Shown in pieces: positions 16,701 through 25,094 of a DNA stretch of 64,000 nucleotides. The notes below the pieces were generated by a model, which made no database searches, was not told where the DNA came from, and saw only the letters and a program-made list of their open reading frames with translations. Source of the stretch: Deltaproteobacteria bacterium (GTDB taxonomy: Bacteria; Myxococcota_A; Polyangia; JAAYKL01); contig JAFGQN010000081.1 of assembly GCA_016935665.1 (NCBI GenBank), positions 1-64,000 on the forward strand, read 5' to 3'. The translations under genes and the position numbers were made by a program. The first letter of the stretch is position 1. Each line of letters opens with the position of its first letter.

Positions 16701-17678
16701 TATTCAAACACGGTCATCAGCCTGGCGTTCAGCCCCAATGGGCAGCTTTTGGCGTCTGGCACGTCGGAGGGAACCGTACGCGTCACAGATGTGAAAACAG
16801 GCAAAGAACTCGCCAGGTTACACGGCAATGACGGGGAGATTAACAGCGTGGCGTTCACTTCAGACGACAATCAGGTCATATCTGCCTCCAGACTGGGGTT
16901 CATACGCAAATGGGAGTTTGCCACCGGCAAAGAAGTCGCCTCACCGATTAAAGTGCCTGCGCGAACAAATAACATTGTCTTGAGCAAAGATGGCGCCTAC
17001 TGCGCGATGCATGACACGTTTAGTGAAGCTATCTCCCTTTGGGATACCCAAACCGGGAAAGCGCCACGGGTACTCAAGGGACATGAAAGTTATGTCAGCG
17101 CTCTGGCATTCACCCCCAGCGGAAACCACCTTGCATCCGGCGCATGGAATGGCGCCATACGTCTGTGGGATGTCGCAACAGCAAAGGAGATTGGGGTGCT
17201 TAAAGGACACGAAAAAAAAGTGGTCGATGTGGCCTTCAATGCCACCGGCGAGCGCCTTGTCTCCTGCGCCAGGGATGGCACAGTCCGACTGTGGGATGTA
17301 AAAACCGGTGCAGTACTCGCCGCTTTGGACGGATATGACCATCGCCTGGCACGCGTTGCATTTAACCCAAACGGCGACACCATTGTGTTCACCAGCACCA
17401 TGGCCAATTTCAGCAGCTTGGGCAACACGCTGCATCATTGGAAACTGGATTTGATAAACGCCTGGCTTGAATCCAAAAGAGAGGCGCCAATGTTCAAAAC
17501 GCTGTTCGATGCCTCCTTTAAATTGCTCCCCTGGCGCCTGGACGGCATCCGGCTGGTACCCGACCCAGAGCCCCGCGCCATTCCACTGAAACATGTTAAA
17601 AATACGAATGAACGATTCTTTGGTCCCCGTCCTTTGGGAGAGGATTTTGTGGATGCGCTTACGTCCAACATTGACTGA
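13791..17678 (+). CDS. TIR domain - membrane helix - 21 WD40 repeats
   Basis: 1295 residues from ATG 13791 (an ATG at 13713 is in frame but lies across slipped 13-bp repeats). Residues ~11-175 form a TIR domain: 'YDAFISYRRKDG', 'KVYLDTAYETATGDFF', 'LIIIITPS', and a W-x-x-x-E ('NWMAREYRDF', Glu107), which is where NAD-cleaving TIRs carry their catalytic glutamate. A single membrane helix lies at ~205-223, followed by a short charged coiled coil. From ~330 on there are 21 WD40 repeats (AFSPDG...VRLWD...GH), which would make three seven-bladed propellers, then ~70 residues without repeats. The TIR half is probably cytosolic and the propellers periplasmic or vice versa; topology is not settled. 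Likely a signalling or defence effector; substrate unknown. Confidence 0.85.
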   Translation: MTTSVESKYQYDAFISYRRKDGRHIAMWLRKRIQRYRLPLAFRKQAAHLFPRQLKVYLDTAYETATGDFFDNTIKPALLKSKHLIIIITPSVAQLDADSADNWMAREYRDFCARTDSSADNDRDILLVLAQGVHHPGPLPAYLAADFPRAEVLDFRNWASKWPPSKSYMAREFEKIVPPLFGIPSSELPALRQEEQRAAFRKRALWTTTAIGLILTFMALFLWNASLRKQAEQEKARAQQARRVAEKNERVANYHLAHMFEEKADAALNAAKSGSGEGAYQQAWLYTLSALNQKIGKTRHLPTSLGQLGNLNLRRGIRQALWTSPSLPETGIAVAFSPDGRRMVTGSFHNTVYLFDVDTGKEMAIYDGHENTVHSVAFSPDGTHVASGSFDRTIRIWNVKTGTPRHILKGHDELITRIAFSPDGRRIVSASWDNTVRLWDAQTGQFIRVFKGHDDSVQDVAFHPNGKQIASCAKDKTVRLWDVEKGKTLAVLKGHTGAVNSVAFFLDGTRLVTGASDNSVRIWDLKTEQEIALLEAHNDGVTTVTVSPDGQKVASGSNDMTVRLWDATSGKSLAVLKGHTREVSNVAFSPDGQYLASAAWDETVRLWSAATGKALSNYTGHGDSIEGVAFSPDGKRVASGGSGTRDNTVRLWDVETGKERAVFSGHTDDVNSIAFSPNGRWLVTGSTDKTIRLWDAGDGKPRIVFKGHEKSVRMVAFSADGKKVVSGSDDTTVRLWDAGNGNALAVLEGHEKSVRSVALSPDDRYMVSASDDKTIRLWDSVNRRELASLKGHEKGVGSVAFSTDGKHVASASADHTVRLWDIPTGEEVAVFKGNPDSPWGFHSVAFSPDNQLLASSSESTIQLWHIQTGKNIAVFKGHNGTVHSIAFSPDGKRLVSGAGDGTMRLWDVQSCNVASFFFGENLWFRAMTFSPDGKRMAFGLWDMQNPSDSLKQTVRLWDAEKGMERAVFKGYSNTVISLAFSPNGQLLASGTSEGTVRVTDVKTGKELARLHGNDGEINSVAFTSDDNQVISASRLGFIRKWEFATGKEVASPIKVPARTNNIVLSKDGAYCAMHDTFSEAISLWDTQTGKAPRVLKGHESYVSALAFTPSGNHLASGAWNGAIRLWDVATAKEIGVLKGHEKKVVDVAFNATGERLVSCARDGTVRLWDVKTGAVLAALDGYDHRLARVAFNPNGDTIVFTSTMANFSSLGNTLHHWKLDLINAWLESKREAPMFKTLFDASFKLLPWRLDGIRLVPDPEPRAIPLKHVKNTNERFFGPRPLGEDFVDALTSNID

Positions 17679-17876
17679 GCCCGCATTGCCTTTAAAACGC
17701 TTCGGCATATCATCCATGTCCTGTATCCATCTCTTTGGAAAAAAGGATTAATGAGAATACAATGACGGTTCCTTTGAACGCGCTTTAATACAGGATTCAG
17801 CAACTGTTTCGTTTCTCTTCGAGATGCACTTTCTGGATGACACAAATGATGTGGTGCAACTTCCATGCGTTTCTGT

Positions 17877-19676
17877 TTAATATGTGGTGGGACCGTTGCA
17901 GTAGCCGGCGCGCTGGAGCCATTCGTGTGGATAGTCAATGGGTTGCATAATACTGTTGGGCCCAGTCGTGACACATCCGTCATTGAACTTTACAATCAGT
18001 CGGGTTGCCAGCTGCCACCATTGATTCATCACATTTTCCACGTGTCCGGCACAAAGCGATGACAACTCGGATGTATCCTGGGAGCGCATGGCATGGTTCA
18101 CCATGGCTTCTGCACGAGCTTCCATCTCTTTTTGTACTGCGGTGACCTCCTTCATCATGTACTCGTAGTTTAGATTTGAAAGATTGGCCACAAAGTTGAA
18201 TGCCCACCAGGCGCTTGGGCCATTGAATTCAAATTCCAGCACATTCATGGTTTGCAATTTCGATGGCAGTGTTTCCATCTGTGTGAACAGCGGCATCAGA
18301 CAATTGGCTGCCGGACGATCACAGGCGTTCCACGACACCCCAATGGTCCTGTCTTTGAAGGCCTTCGCCTGGTTAATCCAAAACATGCCACATCGATAAA
18401 TCGAAATGGGACGCTCCCATGCGCCGTTTAATTTGTAGGTATTTAAATTGAAGGAATCGCCCTGATCCGGGTTGCCTTCATAGCGCACCGGGTTGCGAAA
18501 CGGTCCTGCCGCCGGTCCGACCGTCATATCAAATGCGGTTCCCTCATAGTGGTCCCTGTACACTGCGGCCACATCCAGAACGGACAGCTTCTTTTCCGGT
18601 TTCAATGAAAACGGATATGCACGAGTGTATCCATCCGTTACCTTCGCTGGTAAAAATACCCGTGGCGCCACTTTCGAAAATGCACGCCACACCCTGCGAA
18701 GCGAGTAATAGGGATGACTGTACTCGCCGTAACTGACCGCCGGCAGCCAATCCAGCATTTCTGCGCCTTTTTCTATCCAGCCCTTATCTTCACATACCTT
18801 AAACAGGTTAGCGGAATACAGCACATCGGCGTCTTCTGCTTTGGCCCCTGCGGCGACGGCAGATTTAAAATAGCGCCCATTGCTCAAATTGGCACTTCGT
18901 TCATCATTGGCATTGATAAAAATATCCCGAATTCGAAACTCGTTGGCGGCCACGAAAAATTCATCGTCCGGTACCCGCCTTGCCACCCACAGGCCATCTG
19001 TACCATCCATGTCATAACCACACATTTCCATCACCCACGCTTCGTCGGCATCACCCACCAGCAGGGTTTCTCCAGTGCCATAATAACCGTATTGCAAAAT
19101 GAGAGATCCCATCAGCAGCACGGCATCCCGCGCTTTGGTGCATCGTTCAAGGGCAACCCGGGACAGTTCCGCGGAATAAAACAGCCGTTTAACAGGGTCG
19201 GGATATGGTTGCACCCGGGCGCCACAGGTACATTCCCCAATCATCAGGTTTCGCTCGTTCATCACACCGTAACTGCCATCGAAATAGGCAAAGGTCTCCT
19301 TCATGGAATCATCTTCGGGAATCTGGCCAATGGGGCGACTGTTGTAACACAACTGCGGATTCAAATGATACCGGTTCCGGTAGTCCGCTTTGTCTTTTTC
19401 GATGGTGTCGTATCCAGGCCCCCGATCTTTGCCAATATACCGACGAATATCATTGCAGTTGTAGCCTTTGTATGATCCCAGACTGCAGTCATCATAATAC
19501 ACATTTCGCATGGCGCCTTTGGCAATGGGCCGTCTCGGCACATGAATCAGTCTGGCGTCGGAGACATCATCGTCGGAATGCGCCACAATCACGGAACCAT
19601 CTGCGGTGGCGTCTTTGCCCACAATCATGGTGGTGCATGCATAACTGCGGGTATTTCTGTGTTTTGATTTGTTCAT
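17877..19676 (-). CDS. Peptidase family C69 (dipeptidase-like, Ntn hydrolase)
   Basis: 599 residues, AAGGAGGAG before the start. After 13 residues comes 'YACTTMIVGKDATADGSVIV', the family's nucleophile Cys (Cys14, which becomes N-terminal after processing) with the 'D.T.DGS' motif. Further family features are 'YGVMNERNLMIGECTCGAR' and 'LLVGDADEAWVMEMCG'. C69 enzymes are dipeptidases with an Ntn-hydrolase fold. Length is a little above the usual ~480-550. No signal peptide, so cytoplasmic. It starts about 50 bases downstream of the broken phosphatidylserine decarboxylase gene, probably in the same transcript, and converges on the TIR-WD40 gene. Confidence 0.85.
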   Translation of the reverse strand: MNKSKHRNTRSYACTTMIVGKDATADGSVIVAHSDDDVSDARLIHVPRRPIAKGAMRNVYYDDCSLGSYKGYNCNDIRRYIGKDRGPGYDTIEKDKADYRNRYHLNPQLCYNSRPIGQIPEDDSMKETFAYFDGSYGVMNERNLMIGECTCGARVQPYPDPVKRLFYSAELSRVALERCTKARDAVLLMGSLILQYGYYGTGETLLVGDADEAWVMEMCGYDMDGTDGLWVARRVPDDEFFVAANEFRIRDIFINANDERSANLSNGRYFKSAVAAGAKAEDADVLYSANLFKVCEDKGWIEKGAEMLDWLPAVSYGEYSHPYYSLRRVWRAFSKVAPRVFLPAKVTDGYTRAYPFSLKPEKKLSVLDVAAVYRDHYEGTAFDMTVGPAAGPFRNPVRYEGNPDQGDSFNLNTYKLNGAWERPISIYRCGMFWINQAKAFKDRTIGVSWNACDRPAANCLMPLFTQMETLPSKLQTMNVLEFEFNGPSAWWAFNFVANLSNLNYEYMMKEVTAVQKEMEARAEAMVNHAMRSQDTSELSSLCAGHVENVMNQWWQLATRLIVKFNDGCVTTGPNSIMQPIDYPHEWLQRAGYCNGPTTY

Positions 19677-19727
19677 ATTACATCTCCTCCTTTGGCCACA
19701 GCGATTTGATTTCCCATGGCAAATACG

Positions 19728-20264
19728 TCACCTTTTTCCGCATTGAACTGAATATTGGCTTTCTTCTGGAAAATCAGACAATAATCCGTGATAGTCAACG
19801 GCGCACAGGAACGCCTGATACACATCCCCTCCGACAAAGCGTTTTGCGCGGGGATTGTAATTAAGCATTTCCCTTAAAGAGCAGGGCTGCGTTTTAATCC
19901 AGAACTGGCCCATTTCGCGTACGTTGCGCTGAACCTGAAACACAGTGGAATCCGCGGAACTGACGATAACGCTGTGGTGGTTCACATGGTCGATGGAACG
20001 AGCGCCATCGCGCCGTTTTCGGGTAAAAAAGTCATTCCATGAATTGAATCCCCAATATGGGGCATCTTTGTCGTAGATATAATTGTCCATATGCAGTTTC
20101 TTCTGTGCATCAGCGCACATCCATCCCTTTTTCATTTTGCCCGCTTCGTGTTTTGATTCGAATTAATCTGCAATCACATATCGCGAATACGGACTCGACA
20201 GAAAATTCTTCCAATAGTCGAGAATTTCTTTGAGCATGACATTGACTTCAGGAATAATTTTGAG
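19728..20264 (-). pseudogene. Phosphatidylserine decarboxylase-like gene, broken
   Basis: A minus-strand frame opening at 20264 reads 'MLKEILDYWKNFLSSPYSRY', meets TAA at 20163-20165, and continues in the same frame with 'GWMCADAQKKLHMDNYIYD', 'YWGFNSWNDFFTRK' and 'GGDVYQAFLCAVDYHG'. These are successive conserved blocks of the plant/fungal-like decarboxylases, in the right order and spacing. After 'DYHG' the frame leaves the family and ends, so the C-terminal self-cleavage site (LGST/GGST) is missing. One nonsense codon plus loss of the 3' third means it is not functional as decarboxylase. Translation could restart at 20135. Confidence 0.75.
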
Positions 20265-20836
20265 TCAAATATGCCTTAAAATATCAGGCGTGCAAGTTCT
20301 AAAGAATTAAAGCTGTCTTTGATTCGCTTCGTTGTATAGCGGTTGTTGAATGCGTGTAAATGGAGAAATCCATTGCGTCGTTTATATCTTCGCAGGCGTC
20401 GTTCACTTGCCCAGGCACGTGAAAAAAAATGAGTGAGAGAGAGTATGTGGCTCGCCCGCCACCGGCCGCCGAAAGACGGCAACAGATTTCAGACGAGGAA
20501 TACGCTTTCAATTTGTGGGCTGCATTGTTGCCGCACACCTTCAATCTTCAGATGAAGGTGTGTGTGCACTGCCATGGCAAATTGCAGCTGGTCGCAGCCA
20601 TTTCCGAAACCGCCGCCATAGAGAAATATCCTGGGTGGGCGCACGGGCAATCGCAAAGTCGCAATTGATAGAAAAATATTGAAGGGCGGTAGATTATCTG
20701 CCGCCGCAACCCGTTTTCGGCCGGAGATACCCCCGGGCTCTACATTATTTTGCTGCAGCGACGACTTCGCGATTGCCCTGTCTTTCATCCCGTTCGATTG
20801 TGTCGTCAGTTCGAATGGGAATTCATGGCAATGCAA
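20265..20836. other. Intergenic stretch with one hairpin
   Basis: No supported gene. At 20534-20562, CACACCTTCA and TGAAGGTGTG form a perfect 10-bp stem with a 9-base loop. It lies some 275 bases beyond the peroxidase stop codon and lacks a T-tract. The open frames over this region have no ribosome site. Confidence 0.4.
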
Positions 20837-22042
20837 TCAGGGCGTATACCCGTCGGAGAGGGTTTGCAAAAAGGCGACAAGTGCCGCTTCTTCCTGGAGC
20901 GTGAGTCCAAGGTCCCCGATTTCATTAGACACGTTCTGCGGTATTTCTGCCGCGGGCCAGGGAACCCCCATCCATCCGGCGCCGGGAACATCGCGGGTGT
21001 TGTAAAAATGCACCAGTTGCGCCAGCGACTTGAAGTACCCATTGTGTCCAAACGCTTTAACAAACGCACCTCTGCCGGGCCTGCGATCGACATTTCGCAG
21101 CGTGGGCACGCGATGTTTCCCCCACTCGGTTTCGTACACATCGACCCCGTAGCCCAGATTGCGCAGGGTATTGCCCAGCCCCGGGTCCACCCACTTCGCA
21201 CCGTCGGGATTCCATTCTTCGGGCATGGTGTAAAAGGGATTGTTCTCATTTTTGGGCAATCCAAGGTTGGCGTATGAAAAATCGGTGAAGAGGGGAGCGC
21301 CTCCGCTCGGCGCAGCAGTCACCGAATGGCAACTGGCGCACCCCGCGACGCCTTCAAAAAGCTGCAATCCCTGGGTTTCGGCTGCATTCAACGACACCTC
21401 GCCCAAAAGATACGCATCGTACCTGGAGCTGTATGGATTGACCTCGGCGGAGTGTTCGTACGCGGAAATGGAAAAACCGATGCGTTCATAGGTACCCTGC
21501 ACATCTCCCACACAATCAATGGCGCCCGGCCCCCAAACTGTTTCAAACAGGGCGCTGTACGGCGCGGTTTCCACTGCCTGACACACCGACGCGGCGTCGG
21601 GATTGTTCTGCTCCAACGGATTTAAAAACGGCCCCAGCGCCTGCTCTGCCAGTGGATCCCCAAGAGTCCACCCCGTCGCGCGACCATCCCAGAAAAGTCC
21701 GCCTGTCCATTCGGAGAGGGCGGGGTTGTAATCCAGAACAGGCACATCCCCGGCGTATGCGGCCGCCGGTGGTTTCCGATTGCCGAACCGACTGGCAACA
21801 GCCCCGGGATATACCGCCGTCTCCCGGTTGATTCTGGAATTGGGACCTGTAAATCCGACTTGTTTGCCATGACAGCTGGAACAGGCCTGACCCTCTGGAT
21901 TGGACAGGCTGTGGTCATTGAAAATCGCCTTACCCACTTGCTCCATACGAGTCAGAGATCGTTGCGCCCGTAACTGGAGGGGAACCAGCCCGATACCCAG
22001 CGCAAGCACACTTACAGAAACTGCAAACCTCTTTTTTAACAT
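20837..22042 (-). CDS. Di-haem cytochrome c peroxidase (CCP/MauG family)
   Basis: 401 residues with AGGAGG before the start and a signal peptide (cleavage near residue 26). Two haem c sites are visible: 'CSSCHGKQ' near residue 54 and 'CASCHSV' near residue 230. Family blocks 'GKAIFNDHSLS', 'GLFWDGRA' and 'VPTLRNVDRRPGRGAFVKAFGHNG' are present. These periplasmic enzymes reduce hydrogen peroxide with electrons from small cytochromes, or oxidise other substrates in the MauG branch; I cannot tell which applies. It is transcribed divergently from the sulfur operon across a 549-bp region with inverted repeats. Confidence 0.9.
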   Translation of the reverse strand: MLKKRFAVSVSVLALGIGLVPLQLRAQRSLTRMEQVGKAIFNDHSLSNPEGQACSSCHGKQVGFTGPNSRINRETAVYPGAVASRFGNRKPPAAAYAGDVPVLDYNPALSEWTGGLFWDGRATGWTLGDPLAEQALGPFLNPLEQNNPDAASVCQAVETAPYSALFETVWGPGAIDCVGDVQGTYERIGFSISAYEHSAEVNPYSSRYDAYLLGEVSLNAAETQGLQLFEGVAGCASCHSVTAAPSGGAPLFTDFSYANLGLPKNENNPFYTMPEEWNPDGAKWVDPGLGNTLRNLGYGVDVYETEWGKHRVPTLRNVDRRPGRGAFVKAFGHNGYFKSLAQLVHFYNTRDVPGAGWMGVPWPAAEIPQNVSNEIGDLGLTLQEEAALVAFLQTLSDGYTP

Positions 22043-22251
22043 ATTTTCCTCCTGTGGTTGTTACTGGCGAACACTTGCATTCCCGGTAGAATCCACCCAG
22101 CCCGCAAACGCGTTTGCCATCTGAAAGAGCTCTGGGAACGCCACCAGTTGTTTCGATTTCGAAGCGCGTTCACTGCAAAAATTACACCTGAATATAAAAC
22201 TGGATCTTTCCACGAACTTAAGAATTTCACGTTCGAGAAAATCGACAAAGT

Positions 22252-22290
22252 CTCGACCATTCGGTCGAAAAACTCGACGTTATGGTCGAG
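22252..22290. promoter_or_regulatory. Inverted repeat in the peroxidase/sulfur-operon divergent region
   Basis: CTCGACCAT (22252-22260) and ATGGTCGAG (22282-22290) are perfect mirror arms. TCGA-containing words repeat between and just before them (five within 60 bases). The site lies between two divergent genes, so an operator for one or both is plausible. The remainder of 22043-22591 holds no supported gene. Confidence 0.4.
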
Positions 22291-22591
22291 TCCATTTCAG
22301 CGCCAACATCTATCGCAACCAACATCAAAGGCGTGCTTTGCGGCGCATTTCAAGCATCCAGAATGAATACAGACAGGACCAACCATTGATAACGTTTGAA
22401 ATTTTTAAATGCAAAGCGACCTGGACAGGTAAATGGACCACTAACACTACAATCGATACACATCCGTTTGGCGCTATTTATGCTTGCGTGCATGCCCACA
22501 CCGCTCTGAAATTTATTTGTAAACAAAAGTACTGTATCGGCCCAATCACCTGACGCATTCCCATCTTGCATGGGGAAAGGAGATGCAATAA

Positions 22592-24580
22592 ATGAGACAT
22601 TTTGTCATTGGTATTATTCTCGGTTCCTTTGTTCTTGTGGCGTCCGCAGCGACCATCAGGGACGGCGAATCCGCCAGTCATGGCGACGAAGCGGCAACCT
22701 ACCGGATTGTGGATACGTACCGGTTTGATGGATTTGAACTGGTCCAGTTCAATCTGGCTGTGTTGTCCCACTATTCTTACATTCTTATCAGCGCCAAAGA
22801 GGCTCTGATTGTAGATCCCGGCCGGGATGTGGATGTGTATCTGACGTACTGCGAAAAGAGAGGGCTGAAAATAAAAGGCGTTTTTCTGACCCACTCCCAT
22901 GCGGATTTTGTTGCCGGTCACAGTGAGCTGGCTCAGGTGCCGGGGGTTGCGGTGTACTCCGGTATCCACAGTGGCGCGAAGTTTCCCCACAAATCGGTAA
23001 AGCAGGGGTCCCGGATAAACATCGGGACTGCCGTTGTCACCGTCTGGGAAACACCGGGGCACACACCGGATGGCCTCTGCGGCATCGTTGGCGCCGGCGA
23101 TGGTCCGCCGCAGCTGGCCCTGACCGGAGATACGCTTTTTATTGGCAGCGTCGGGCGCCCCGACCTGATGGGCGGTAAAATGTCGGCCGCATCACTGGCG
23201 GCCATGGGATTCGATACATGGATGACCAAACTATCGACACTGCCCGATTCGGTGGCCATTTTTCCGGCCCATGGCGCGGGCTCTCTATGTGGCGCACACC
23301 TGAGTGACGCCCCCACATCGACAATTGGAGAACAGCGAAAAACCAATCCTTATTTGCAATATACAAGTCGAAACGATTTTATCACCGCAGTGCTCGATGG
23401 CCTGCCCGAGGCGCCCGCGTATTTCAAGCACAATGCCGCGATGAATCAGAATGGACCGCCACTGGTGGATTGGACGGCGCCACCTGCACAAACCGCCGCC
23501 ACTGACACCTTGACCGATCCGTCGAAATATTATGTGGTGGATGTGCGGGACGCCGCCAGCTACGCCGAAAAACACATTCCCAATTCGGTCAATATCGGCC
23601 TGCGGGGACGGATTGAAACCTGGGTGGGCATCATGGTGCCCTGGGATGCCGAACTCGTTCTGACCGGAAGCGAGACGGAACTGGACGAGGCGGTGCAGCG
23701 ACTGCATCGGGTGGGATACGAGGGAAAGGTGCTCGCGTTTAAAAACTGGGAAAAATCCGGCCTGAAAACGAGACGCAACGACCTGATGACCGCCGAGGAA
23801 CTGCGCCGCCAGATGATAGACGGGAAAAATCCGATTATCGTGGATGTGCGGCTGCCCACAGAATGGATGGGATTGCGAATTGGCCAGGTCATCAACATAC
23901 CGCTCAACAAATTGGCAGAGCAGTCGACAAAGCTGAACGCGGAGGAGCCAGTAGTCGCGGTGTGCAATTCCGCGTTTCGATCGAGTATGGCAGTGGGGAT
24001 TCTGGAGCGCAACGGATTCAGCAAGGCAGTGAGCCTCAAAGGCGGTAGCCAGGCGTGGATTGAGGCGGGATACCCCACCTACTCCACCCAGATGACCCAA
24101 TCCCTTGCCTCTACCAAAGTGGAGAATCGCGAAATTGAGGCGCCGGAACGAATTTCCACCGATTCCCTCGGCAGAATGATGGTGGATATGCCAGGCAGTT
24201 TCGAAATTGTTGACATTCGCCCGCCACAGGCGTTTGCCGAATACAATCTGCCCCTGTCCGCCAATATCCACTACGCCGACCTGATTACGGATTCCCACTT
24301 TGTCGAAAGCCGCAAACCGCTGGTGATCGTCGACAGGGACGGGTCGCTGGCGATGGCCGCCGGTGGTATTCTCTCTCAAAAAACAAACCGCCGGATAATG
24401 GTGCTGCACGGTGGATTGACCGACTACTGGAAGAAGTCCATGTACGGCATCGGACAAAGTGGCACCCAGTCAGAGATCCCGGTGCTGGATGTGAAACCGG
24501 CGTCGGCCCCTGTTCAATTGCCCTCAGAGGCCCCTTTGGCCAGGCCCAAAACCAAAAAGAAAGTGAGCGCGGGGTGTTGA
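22592..24580 (+). CDS. Exported metallo-beta-lactamase/rhodanese sulfur protein
   Basis: 662 residues, AAAGGAG before the start, signal peptide to ~Ala20. Residues ~45-260 are a metallo-beta-lactamase fold like persulfide dioxygenase (ETHE1/BlhLike): 'THSHADFVAGH' (101-110), His157 in 'PGHTPDG', Asp180 in 'LTGDTLF', His227 in 'PAHGAGS'. Three rhodanese domains follow: ~312-390 (no catalytic Cys), ~398-495 (active loop Cys458 in 'VAVCNSAFRSS') and ~522-615 (Asp in place of Cys). Known two-domain relatives oxidise glutathione persulfide. Periplasmic location and one live plus two dead rhodaneses point to sulfane-sulfur handling outside the cytoplasm. First gene of the operon. Confidence 0.85.
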   Translation: MRHFVIGIILGSFVLVASAATIRDGESASHGDEAATYRIVDTYRFDGFELVQFNLAVLSHYSYILISAKEALIVDPGRDVDVYLTYCEKRGLKIKGVFLTHSHADFVAGHSELAQVPGVAVYSGIHSGAKFPHKSVKQGSRINIGTAVVTVWETPGHTPDGLCGIVGAGDGPPQLALTGDTLFIGSVGRPDLMGGKMSAASLAAMGFDTWMTKLSTLPDSVAIFPAHGAGSLCGAHLSDAPTSTIGEQRKTNPYLQYTSRNDFITAVLDGLPEAPAYFKHNAAMNQNGPPLVDWTAPPAQTAATDTLTDPSKYYVVDVRDAASYAEKHIPNSVNIGLRGRIETWVGIMVPWDAELVLTGSETELDEAVQRLHRVGYEGKVLAFKNWEKSGLKTRRNDLMTAEELRRQMIDGKNPIIVDVRLPTEWMGLRIGQVINIPLNKLAEQSTKLNAEEPVVAVCNSAFRSSMAVGILERNGFSKAVSLKGGSQAWIEAGYPTYSTQMTQSLASTKVENREIEAPERISTDSLGRMMVDMPGSFEIVDIRPPQAFAEYNLPLSANIHYADLITDSHFVESRKPLVIVDRDGSLAMAAGGILSQKTNRRIMVLHGGLTDYWKKSMYGIGQSGTQSEIPVLDVKPASAPVQLPSEAPLARPKTKKKVSAGC

Positions 24581-24581
24581 G

Positions 24582-25094
24582 ATGAATAAACCTGCCAAAC
24601 GATATATAAATCCGTATCTGGGCGGCATGTTGCTGGGCGTCCTGCTGGTGATGACGTATCTGTTGCTGGGCACCGGTTTGGGGGCGTCTGGCGGACTGGC
24701 GCGGATCGCAGCGAGCATTGAGGGTATCTTCGCTTTGGACCACGTGCGAAACAGCGCCTATTTCGGGCAATGGGGAGACGCGCCCATGCGGTATTACCTG
24801 GTGTTCATGCTGATTGGTGTGTTTGTGGGCGGCGGCATATCCGCATTTTTAGGCAAGCGGTTGAAGCGAGGCGTTGAAAAAGGCGCCGCCGCATCCATCA
24901 AACGTCGCATGACATATGCCCTCGGCGGCGGGATTCTAATCGGTTTTGCCAGCCGGCTGGTTCGCGGATGCACGTCCGGTCAGGCGCTTTCCGGTGGTGC
25001 GCTGCTGTTGACCGGGAGTCTGGTTTTCGTTTTTTCACTTTTTGTCAGCGGATACATTTCCGCCAGATGGTTCAAGGAGCAGTGGCATGATTGA
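24582..25094 (+). CDS. YeeE/YedE (TsuA-like) transporter, first half
   Basis: 170 residues, starting one base after the preceding stop. About four membrane helices and the family signature 'RGCTSGQALSGGA', whose Cys is part of the sulfur-relay path in the thiosulfate transporter TsuA. Full-length YeeE proteins are about 350 residues with two such half-repeats. Here the halves are separate genes that overlap by eight bases. It probably moves thiosulfate or another reduced sulfur species across the inner membrane. Confidence 0.85.
   Translation: MNKPAKRYINPYLGGMLLGVLLVMTYLLLGTGLGASGGLARIAASIEGIFALDHVRNSAYFGQWGDAPMRYYLVFMLIGVFVGGGISAFLGKRLKRGVEKGAAASIKRRMTYALGGGILIGFASRLVRGCTSGQALSGGALLLTGSLVFVFSLFVSGYISARWFKEQWHD

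Noticed and set aside
16941-17717. 258-codon frame opposite the WD40 repeats, and similar ones along 15-17 kb
   Set aside because: WD40 repeat DNA gives periodic open antisense frames; none has a ribosome site or recognisable domain.
23285-24457. 390-codon open frame opposite the sulfur-operon MBL gene
   Set aside because: Antisense to a gene with intact motifs, signal peptide and ribosome site. Composition is His/Gln/Arg-rich as expected of a shadow frame.
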